Positions 1 through 9,900 of a stretch of DNA of 64,000 bases are shown in pieces. The translations under genes and the position numbers were made by a program. The stretch's first letter is position 1. Every line of letters begins with the position of its first letter. The notes beneath the pieces were generated by a model. The model was given only the letters and a program-made list of their open reading frames with translations. It did not search any database and was not told the origin of the DNA. This stretch comes from Scatophagus argus (Eukaryota > Chordata > Actinopteri > Scatophagidae), in NCBI RefSeq assembly GCF_020382885.2, contig NC_058502.1, positions 12,985,950 to 13,049,949 of the forward strand. The letters are read 5' to 3'.

Positions 1-433
1 TGTTAGTTGTGTCCAATGTGAAATCAAAAGTTACTAGTAATCTAATTTAACTTACCTAACTTAATTTACTTAACTTACTTCATGTACATAATATAACTTT
101 TACATAATTGAGATACTTCTTGCTGGTGCCAAAAACCTAACCAAGATTTTTCACCTAAACCTAATCAAATATTGTTTTTGTCTACACCTAACCAAACTGC
201 AAAACATTCATGTTAACCACATGATGACAAAGGTCCAGTTTGCCTGTCACTGGTAGTCTTCAGCTGCCTTAGAAACATCTTTTAAATCAGCCTATTCAGT
301 CGTTTAGATATGAGGACATGTTGTTCCTCTCAGTATAACACTGAGCCTGCTTTTCTTTACTTCTGTGTAAAATCAAAACTTTAAGTTGTGGAAAATAACT
401 GTTGTTTTTTGCTTTTTTTAATTCTTTCAACAG
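1..433 (+). other. hcrtr2: hcrtr2 intron (3' part)
   Basis: AT-rich sequence upstream of the first visible coding exon, ending in a polypyrimidine tract and a CAG acceptor at 431-433. The exon encoding TM4 and part of extracellular loop 2 must lie left of the window. I see no other element here. Confidence 0.7.
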
Positions 434-549
434 TTGAGATCTACCCAAAAGTGTATCACACCTGTTTCTTCATCGTCACTTATTTTGCACCATTATGTCT
501 TATGGTCCTGGCGTATATCCAGATATGTCACAAGCTGTGGTTTCAACAG
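434..549 (+). CDS. hcrtr2: hcrtr2 exon: end of ECL2 and TM5
   Basis: Acceptor CAG at 431-433, donor GTGTGT from 550. The exon starts with two bases completing a codon and ends in phase 0. It encodes EIYPKVYH, then the hydrophobic TM5 (CFFIVTYFAPLCLMVLAYIQ) and KLWFQQ. Confidence 0.93.
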
Positions 550-2026
550 GTGTGTATTCCTGCGTTGTATGTTTTTTTTTTTTTTTTTAAATCCTATGTC
601 TGCATTTACAAAGCCATTTTAATGCCTCCATGCTGGTGATAGCTGTGACCATTATATATTATATTTTTAGGTTTTCCATCCACCTGTCCATCCAAATCTT
701 GTAAAACAATAAACCTCATTCCTTTAACAAGTTTACAGCACTTGATGTATGCACATGTTGACTCTACAGATTCCTGGGAGCACATCAGTGTTGCAGAGGA
801 AGTGGAGGTCCATGCAGTGCTCAGCTCCAACTCCAGGGCTGGGAGAGCCTGTGAGGGTCAGGACCAGCACGGTTTGTGCAGAGATCAAACAGGTCCGAGC
901 CAGGCGCAAGACAGCTCGTATGCTCATGGTAGTCCTCTTTGTTTTTGCCCTGTGTTACCTGCCGATCAGCGTGCTCAATGTCATGAAAAGGTAATATCTC
1001 AAGCTCTGCTGCTTCAAAGATCAAAAGCCTTTCAAATACAAAAATACCAACATTAGATGTTGTGAGAAACCAGGACTATGCATTTAATTTGGCAGCTTCA
1101 CGTTCTTCAAGTTCTGAATTGTTGCTCATTTACTCCAATCCTGATTTAAAATAATGAGATTGAAAGCATACCACTAAAAGCTTGCAAAAACAACTGAATT
1201 TTTAACCGATACCATGTCACACTTTACTCACAGAGTCTTTGGAACTTTCAAGAACACAAATGACAGAGAGACAGTGTATGCATGGTTCACTTTCTCACAC
1301 TGGCTCATATATGCCAACAGTGCAGCAAATCCTATCATCTACAATTTCCTCAGCGGTAAGTGTGCAACCTGCCTCAACCACTTACAGCAGCTGAATGGAC
1401 TCATTACAGCCCTCTAGTGGACAGTTTGTCAACAACCCCGAAACTCTGTACATATTCTTGAGCATATGTACAGCAATTAAACTCAGACAAAGTTGTATTT
1501 ATCATAAAAATGTATTGAATGAATCTGAGCTGTCGTACTGAAAAGGCAATGAAAGATGATCGATTTATAAATAATCCGCACTCAATCAAATTTATTTCTG
1601 ATAAAAATGGAAGTCATATTGAAACTGAAAAACGTTTGTTTTTGATGGAAGGCGTATACGCTGATCGGTCTGCTTGATATTTTGTATATCCCCTTAATGC
1701 TGCCAAAACAGCTCTTGGGAGGTTCCCCCACAGAACATTGCATTGTAAACAGATAATGTTATTCACTTCATCTGCCAGTGGTTTTAATGTTATGGCATAA
1801 AAGTTTCAAACTGAATGGTTTTTAAGTGGATTTCCTGTTTTACTACTTTTCCTCAGGGAAGTTTCGCGAGGAGTTCAAAGCAGCCTTTTCTTGCCATTGT
1901 TATGGCCAAAGACAGAACCAAACAACAAGGATAAGGACAAGGACGAGCACAGATAGCCGAAAATCCCTGTCAACTCAAGTTACCAACATGGACAATGTGT
2001 CACGAATATCAGATCAGGTTGTGTAG
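434..2026 (+). CDS. hcrtr2: orexin (hypocretin) receptor type 2, 3' portion
   Basis: Class A GPCR for the hypothalamic peptides orexin A and B; in vertebrates it acts at the neuronal plasma membrane through Gq in arousal and feeding. Four coding exons are visible: 434-549, 770-990, 1234-1355 and 1857-2026 (629 bp: 2 bases completing a codon, then 208 codons and stop). Splice phases 0, 2 and 1 join cleanly. They encode the end of extracellular loop 2, TM5, the third intracellular loop, TM6 with CYLP (the CWxP position), TM7 with NPIIY, and a Ser/Thr-rich tail including RKSLSTQV. The first residues, EIYPKVYH, match the ECL2-TM5 boundary of HCRTR2. The protein ends at SDQVV, where recalled mammalian HCRTR2 runs on for roughly 20 residues. 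Everything upstream of TM5 is outside the window. HCRTR1 is the only close alternative, and linkage to gfral favours HCRTR2. Confidence 0.95.
770..990 (+). CDS. hcrtr2: hcrtr2 exon: ICL3 and TM6
   Basis: Acceptor TACAG before 770, donor GTAATA from 991, ending in phase 2. It encodes the basic third intracellular loop (VLQRKW, EIKQVRARRKTARM) and TM6 with FALCYLPISVLNV. Confidence 0.95.
1234..1355 (+). CDS. hcrtr2: hcrtr2 exon: ECL3 and TM7
   Basis: Flanked by CACAG and GTAAGT. It encodes RVFGTFKNTNDRETVYAWF and TM7 with SAANPIIYNFLS, including the NPxxY motif. The exon ends in phase 1. Confidence 0.95.
1653..1797. mobile_element. Internally deleted Tc1-like transposon remnant
   Basis: Lies in the last visible hcrtr2 intron. 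The left end reads GTATACGCTGATCGG. The right end reads CCAGTGGTTTTAATGTTATG, which I recognise from a common fish Tc1/mariner-type terminal repeat. Only about 145 bp remain and there is no transposase reading frame. The family assignment rests on memory of the terminal sequence. Confidence 0.55.
1857..2026 (+). CDS. hcrtr2: hcrtr2 last coding exon: C-terminal tail
   Basis: Acceptor CCTCAG at 1851-1856. It encodes GKFREEFKAAFSCHCYG (helix 8 with palmitoylation-candidate cysteines), a Ser/Thr/Arg-rich stretch, RKSLSTQVTNMDNV and a terminal DQVV. The stop TAG is at 2024-2026. Confidence 0.93.
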
Positions 2027-2630
2027 TCTCATTACCCAGGAGGCGAATTCTAATGACCACTTCAATCTTCAAAGGATACGCTCATCATTAAGGTAAACAC
2101 TCTCAAGTTTGAACCTCTTTTATAAAAAGAGGCCTTTGAATGGAAAAGAATGTCTCAAAATGTTTGTTGTATGTTTCATTAGTTTCACATAGACACTTTA
2201 TGGAAATTAAGAGCTTTAGAAATCTGAAGACCTTCTTATTGACAGAATTACAACCATCTTTAGTTTACTGAAACTCTATTTGTTATTTACCATCACAAGA
2301 CACCATTTGAATGTTTAGTATTAACTCATACCATATGTATTTTATGATATATGGTTAAGTGAAATGGTTTTAATTGTACATATGTATTGTATTGTAAATG
2401 TACTATTTTGACTGTATAAATGTTGGGGGGTCAGGCAGACCATTGTTGATTATATTACCATTGACAGGAAATGTTTATTGCTATTTGTTAATTTATTTGT
2501 TTGGACAACATAAAAGCAGGTGCTACGTCTTACAACTACTTTGATTTGTAGTTTGACAACAAAATCTAAATTTTCAATGTAAATGTCCATGAACGTATGA
2601 TTATGTGCAATAAATGTAAATAATGTTGGG
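2027..2630 (+). other. hcrtr2: hcrtr2 3' UTR with candidate poly(A) signal
   Basis: AT-rich sequence after the stop. An AATAAA hexamer at 2609-2614 is a plausible poly(A) signal, but others occur farther downstream, so the transcript end is not fixed. Confidence 0.45.
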
Positions 2631-5600
2631 TCAAACCTCATGAACATCCAGCAAACTAGTGAATATTCAACGTGATTCCTGCATGGATGTATGCTAGTAG
2701 ACCTCCCTCTGGCAACTCTTTATTTCATGCAACACACACTGAGTTTGTATTTAATTTTGGATGTACTGAATGTCAGCAAGGTGATGTTTATATTACAGAT
2801 GCACACTTGGCCACTGTGTATAGCAGCAAAGCAAAATTAAATTTTAAACATCATGAATCTTAAACTTTTGTTGTTTTTTGTTATGTGTTATTTATTTGTT
2901 ATTTGTTATGTTAGAATTTTTACATTTTTCAACAACAGAATGGTAGACAGTAGAATGGTAGAATATCCATCCGGTAAGAGGCAGCAAATGTTCAATGGTT
3001 TACATTTTGAAATACACTGAAACTTTCAGTTTCAGTCACTTTCACTGACAGCTCAACACATGATTCACTGTCCCATTGGGAAAACTAATTATAGTACCGA
3101 AATATACTTTTAAAATACAATTTTCAAACATCCTGAAACTTGCTTCAGAGACCTGTCGATGGAAATCTACAATGTAAGTCCTCAAACTTGTGTATTAACA
3201 ACACTATTGCCTATTTATCAAGACTTTGGCCACTGTTTTTTGTTTAAAGTAAAGTTATAGCTTGAGGCATGTAACTCATCAATAAGGTTGAATAACTACA
3301 TTCATTAAAAATATTGGAAAGATCATCTAAATAAATCATTATTTCAACAAAATATTTTGTACAAATTTAAAAGTATAAACAGTGAAATTATGCTCTCGCT
3401 CACACACACACAGAAATAGATCTGCTCCTTAGGCCTGAGAGTAAATGCTTGAGGTTGACATGTAATTGCATGCATGTTGTGGTTATGGAAACAGGGTGAA
3501 ATGTTTTACTGCATTGGAACTGCTGTAAAGTTTGATGTGGCATCCAGTGACCCCAGTAAACTAATTAGTCTCTTAATTTGTTGTGTTAGATCTGCTTCGG
3601 CACAACATTATGTTCTATTCAGATTTATTCACAAAAACAAGCTTTCTATCAGGGGAAATCGCTTAGCCTACACAATAAGGCAGTGAAGTGCAATCAACCA
3701 ATTTGAAGGCACCTGTTCACATGGGAAATGTTGTTCAAAATAATCACAACTATCCACAAGCACATCAAAAGCTAAATAAACCAAATGACTGTTAAGAAAT
3801 GTGCACTAAATAGACCATAAGCACAATAACACAATAAAAACCAAAAACAACAACAGTGTCATCATTGTAATCAGCAATGCCTCTGTGGTCTTGGACCAAA
3901 ATTGAATAAATAAAATTGATGTGAAAATCTCTCCTCAAATTAAGCCAATCAAACGAATAAGCAGCTGAAAAAACAACCAGGGAAAAGGAGATAGCAACGT
4001 GAAAGAATTGCACAAACAAGAAAACAAGCACTGCAATGTCACAATGGCACAAAACAAAGACAGGAAAATGATGCTCAGCAGTGTCAATGTCAGTGTCAAT
4101 ACTGACTGACTCAATAGTGATAAGTGAGACTGTAATTTGTCAAAGGTTTGACTGAGAATAGACTAGTAACTATTGGTTTTAAAATCCATGATGACTGACA
4201 GGCCTGTTTCTAAACTTAAAAAAACATATTACTATTACACTTTAACATCATTCAGGGCACAACTGTGATGACTTTTTTTGGTACCTACGTTGTACAATTC
4301 CTGCCTTGAATGTGAGACCTTTGCACTCAAAGGTATCTCTTACCTGATCATAGTTCTTACATTATACAGTGATGACAACTTGATCTACATATTCAGAAAA
4401 TAACCAAGATTTGTGTCCTTCAGTGGTAGTATTTAGAAGACACTAGGCAAACTAGTAACACAGGACTGTACTGCATAGCTTGAAGCCTCCAAGTTCTCTT
4501 CATAATGCTGACATTCCAATTTTAAATCAACATTTGAATGCTGCGTAGCCTTTTGCTTTTTCTTCTTCTTCTTCTCTTTTTTTTTTAAACCTATATCTGC
4601 ACGGTTGCAGATAAAGATTAGGCTGCACCAATGTTATTATTAGTACACTATTAAAGAATCAGATTCTTGTGTGATCCAAATATTGAAGTCTAAAAGTCAA
4701 ATTTATTGTAAAAAGATAAATGCAATCATTTCCAAAGCTCACAATATGTTTTTATTGAATAAAATATTTTGCATCAGTATTCTGCAGTTATACCTGCTGT
4801 TTATAGCCTGTAAACTCTGTTGCCGTGTGTGCAATTGTCCAAGTACACACAACACACACTGCCCACACTAGTCTTATAAAATGGCTCCCACATAGTAAAT
4901 TTATTAAGTTATTACAATAAAAGATCATATTATGTGTGCTTATGTGTGCTTTGCACCTGTCGGTCCATTTATTCTAACTTTATTCAAATTGAGGATTCAG
5001 CGCACTTATTCAGAAAACTTAAAGAGAAGCTATAAATGTTAAAAAATGACATTTGGCACAGCCTTGCAGTGCACTGGCATTCACAATGTTCAGTCCACAT
5101 CTTTTAATGCTCGCCGAGGCACAGTTTATAAATCATCCTCTGCTATTAACATTTATTCTTTTGCTTTAAAGACTACATGCAGATATTGATGAAAGTCATT
5201 TTTGCAAATATTTTTGTTTATTGTATTATGTGTATATTACCTTTACATGTTTACATGCATTTCATATCTTTTCTCTTTTTATCTATTTGAGTATGTATTT
5301 AGCTTCATTGTGCAGCAGTTTGAGGTCAAACAACTGGTTTCTAATGTTCTTAATAAACAAATTAAATTGACTTGTGAATTACTATGAATCTCTATGAGTC
5401 AATCAGTGTTGACAGGCAGTGATCAAAGTCAGTGTGTTTTTCTTATAAAACACAAAAGTTATATTCTTTGCCAAATTGCTGTTGGTTTTGCTCAGTTTCA
5501 ATCAGTTTTGCTTTGTCAAGCCATTATCTCTGGCATTTAAACTAACCATGCTGCATAGCATTGCGTACCAGTGCAGGCAGGTAACAACAGTAATACACAG

Positions 5601-6872
5601 ATTTAAAAACTGATATACTGCAAAAAACAAATGTTATGTCCCACCTATCTTTCCTCACTCTGAAATGCATCACAATAAAGAAGCTTGATATGAAATGCCA
5701 TCTTATCTGGACTTTTATCACACTGACAACAGTCACATTCACATATGAAATCACATATAATTAGAAATATCATTCCAAACTTGCAGAATGGTAACTGAAC
5801 ATGTTTCAAGTGCTTTGCAACACGGTAGCTGTGATAACATGACTGCTCTTTGTGCTGTGATGTATTTATTTAATCCATTCTGCACAGTTGTTTCTTTCTT
5901 TTTTACAGTGGAAGCAAATAAAGTCATTTAACTTCAATAACAAATATGTGGTATTTATTTTCTTAATGTTATGCAGCTTTTAATTTTGGATTTAAAGAGG
6001 ATTTCAGTTGGTTTTACCCTTTTGTTAGCATTATGGGATGATTTTGCATTTCTGTAACTGGAACATCTTTGTTTCCCTGTGAATTTAATGACACACATTC
6101 TGATCATTTTGTTTAGTGATGAAAAACATTTTTATTGCACTTTTTTTTGCACTTTTTTTTGTAATTGTAATTGAAGTTTCATCAGATGCTAACAGTCATG
6201 ATTTTGTGATGTCCAGTGCATTTATTATTTATTTGGAAACACAGTTTTTTGATGTAATTAAGCCTGACCTTTTTAGACTTTTTTTAGTCCCTTGACAGTC
6301 AAGAGGCGGGGTACACCCTGGTAAACCCATGTTCAGTAAATTTGAGGGCAACTGAATCAGATGATAAATGACTCCATTTACCTTTAAATAGCTGCATGGA
6401 CCAATCCTAATATAAAATACTGATTATATTCACTTTAAATTTGTAATAGAAAAATGCTGATAAACTACTGACACAAATTGTATTTGGGATTTAGAGGTTA
6501 TTAAATGGCTTTTGTGCACTGCTTGTAATCCCCTCTATTAATTTAAAAAATTCTCTTAGCAACAACCAAACCTGGTACTCCTCAAGTGATACCCTTTAAG
6601 ACTGGAAGAATAAAACCCATAGAAACATTCACCAAAAGTCACACACGCACTCACAAGATGAAATAAATCTTTTTGTGTTGTTCTTTAAGGTCTGTTGTGT
6701 TCTTAGACTGAATATGTAATTTCCTCACATTGTGCCTGGTATCGCCTCCAGTTTAGGTGTTACATCCTGTTGGCTGTGGGTGGTGTATTCCAGCTTAAGT
6801 GCTGACAACCAGAGGGACAGATCAGCTGCAGAAGAGCCACTGTTGTCCACTCACAGGTTTACAACAGCTATC
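2631..6872. other. hcrtr2-gfral spacer
   Basis: About 4.2 kb of AT-rich DNA. The short reading frames on both strands have no recognisable similarity, codon regularity or splice partners. There are short T-rich runs and AATAAA motifs (for example near 5920) but no repeat or RNA gene I can support. The last part must hold the gfral promoter and 5' UTR, with no clear TATA box. Confidence 0.6.
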
Positions 6873-6909
6873 ATGCAACTGATACATATGGAAGCTGCAG
6901 TCATACTCG
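6873..6909 (+). CDS. gfral: gfral exon 1: signal peptide start
   Basis: ATG at 6873, donor CTCG|GTGAGT. It encodes MQLIHMEAAVIL. Joining to exon 2 in phase 1 continues the hydrophobic run (GGIVIPQIFSIS), which supports this start. Confidence 0.75.
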
Positions 6910-9900
6910 GTGAGTTAATTTCCACTACAAAATATCAAATTTTAGACAGTAAAAACAAAGCTTTCTAAGGGAACTACTTGTCTTGTAGTAATGTCATGAG
7001 TGTCAACCGGGGCGTATCTGCAATCACTGATGTCAACTCGCATTAGTAACTATACTGAACCTGTATTTTATTTTGACAAACGCTAAAAATATCTGAATTA
7101 CATGTAGATGAAATTATGCAATAAATTCACATTAAATACGCGAATTATTGGAATGTACTTGTATTTCAGGGATTGTTATTCCTCAGATATTCAGCATCAG
7201 CATGTCATCTTCACCTTCTGACTGTTCGGCTTCAGTGGATACCTGCATGTCAGATTTATGCAAGAGTGAACAGGCATTATACGGCGGCATCTGTCGGGGT
7301 AAAAATGACATCAATTCACCATTTCTGCTAGAAGGGACTGGAGAATGCTCCGTCCAAGGGCATTACAAAAGTAATGGTTACATTTCCGCAGGAGGCAGTT
7401 AAATGTAATAACCGAGGCAATTGGCTGGAGAAAAGTAAATTTAAACTAAATAACTGAAAATAATAAATAGGCCATCAACTCCCTTTAAAGTAAATGTCTG
7501 CTCTGATATTTAAATCCTTTAGTGTAAAGTTAATTGTATGGTGTGCTGCATGTAATCATCTTTCACAAGAGAAACAATCAGAGCAGTAGTCACATAGGAA
7601 ACACCAGTTGCGCAAACAAGACCTCACTCGCTTATGGAAAATCCTGTTTTTCTGCCTCCCTCTGTGTTATTGAAGATGAAGGGTGTCAAATAAAAGGCTC
7701 AGAGGTCTGTAACATGACCATTCAGATGGCACTGGATCAATTCCCATCTCTGCAAGGGTGTGCGTGTGCCTGGCAGGAGGAGCTTTGTGACTCCATACAA
7801 GTGCTGGCCACACAATGCCATGTAAAGCCAGGTGCAGTATTCTCAGCCTTCTGTACGATAAGCATTTATAGGTGAAATTACATTTTTGTTTACTGAAGGC
7901 CATCTGATGTACTGTGAGAATGAACATTGTCCTGCTAAGAATGGTTTTATGAACAACAGACTGGCTTGGAGAATCATATTTCCATTGACTTTTGCAGCAG
8001 CTCAGCAGAAGAAGAGCACAGTCTTGGACTGGCAGTCAAGCTCTTTAAAAGGCTATGGTAATTTTTTTATTATTATAGTTAAAATGTTGTACTGCATCCA
8101 ATCAATATCAAAGTGATGTTCCTGCAATCTCAAAACTCACTCAATCTTTCTTTTTGCAGTGTTCAGTGGTGCTGGGTCTTGCATAGACCAAATCACACTT
8201 TGTATCAGTGATGCAGTTTGCAACAGACACCTAGTGCCTGTTCTTCAGGCTTGTATGGCAGATCAGTGCAACCATGGCCACTGTCAGCAAGCAACTCAGC
8301 AGTTCTATGGCAGCATGCCGCATAATGTGGCAGAGATGCTGGTCATGTGTGAGTGTGAGGCTTCAGATCAGAGCTGTGTGCATATGAAAACTACTTTGCA
8401 CAGCGGGACATGTGAGAACAAGTCCTGGATCTGCCAGGATACAGTGAAACAGTGTGTTGAGGACAGTAACTGCAGGTATGTTTCTACTCTGTCTCTCTAT
8501 GGTATGTCTGACTGGTACAATTTGTAAGATATAGCCAGAATGTTAGCTTAATGCATTCAATTCAAACCAACATTATCAGACAGAATGAATTCAAGTTTCT
8601 GCCTTTTACTGAACTAAGATGAACTTAATTGCCTTGTAAACTCAACATAAAACACACTTCTATAAAATGAATGAAATAAAACTCATCAAAAACACTATCC
8701 ACTATCACCTCTGATTTGGTCTAAATAAATCTCCAATTCACCAAGGAAGGTGTGAAAAATATTCCAGCTTCACTAATCATCACCTCCATACTGTTCTCCT
8801 GTCTTTAAATAGCTTGCTCCAGTCTCAGAAGCTGTGTTCACTGGCAGGTAGCTAAGCCCACTTAGGCTGCTCCCCCTGTGATCCGAGGCTGCGGTCCAGC
8901 CCAACATCACTATAGCAAACAGTATAGTGTGCAGCACTTGACTGTTACTCTATCCCCTTAGTGTTTGAGTGAATTGGAGACATATTATAAAAGTCACAAG
9001 CCACAGAAAAGAAAGAAAAAAAAGGATGAAAAACTACCTATTGTGACCAGCAAAAGGTGATTAAATTAAAGCAAGACTAAGAGTCTACAGCCATGCTTGT
9101 AGCTCATGACAATGCTAACATGTATATTATTCACCCACTTTTTGTGATGTCAGTTTGCTAACATTTGCCTCACAATGCCAGAGAGCTACCGTTTAAGGTG
9201 CAGGCCTGATCATCTGCTGCAGTTTGGGGTTCAGTGTGTTGCCCAAGGACACTAAATGATCTGAATGACCTGCTCTGCCAACAGTAATGTTTATTCATTC
9301 ATACTGCAGATGTGTTGGTAACTGAACTCTATATTTACAAGTAAACTTGTGAATTGGTTTAACATTACTTTGACCCTGTGTTTTCCTAAAGCATATGTTT
9401 TTATTCATTACAGGCAATTATATAGTATACAGAACAGTTGGAGAGGCCCTTTGTTTTGCAGTTTTACAAAATTAATGTGCAGATTGTTACGCGCCACTCT
9501 TAGGTGGCCTCTGGGGGGGCGAAAAACATTTCCACACTGAGCCAGAACAGCCACAAATAAACACTCCTTTAAAACAGTCAAATCCATGGGATTTATTAAC
9601 ATTAAAGCAAAAACACACAAACAACTACCGAGATACTAAATTAACGCTACTGAAGCCACTAAGCTCAAACATAACAACAGTGACAAATCCCAATCTGAGA
9701 GGCCAACAACAGCAGTTCTCACTCCGGAAGCCTCTCCACTACACATACTGGCAAAGGTGCTTTTACAAACACATCTTCCAGGCCAGGTGCACCTGGGGAC
9801 AAACAGTACAAGGATGCACATACAGCTGTAACAAGATGTAATTAAAGTAATGAAAAATAATAATCTCTCTCAATAATTTAAAGAAAGTGAATTTGCTGTT

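Noticed and set aside
2018-2110. A further splice extending the hcrtr2 tail beyond the stop
   Set aside because: A possible GTTGTG donor exists at 2018, but no downstream exon in frame resembles the mammalian tail.
7299-7402. Continuation of the gfral exon 2 frame to a stop at 7402
   Set aside because: A GT donor at 7299 joins in phase to 7676 and restores the family pattern; the continuation has none.
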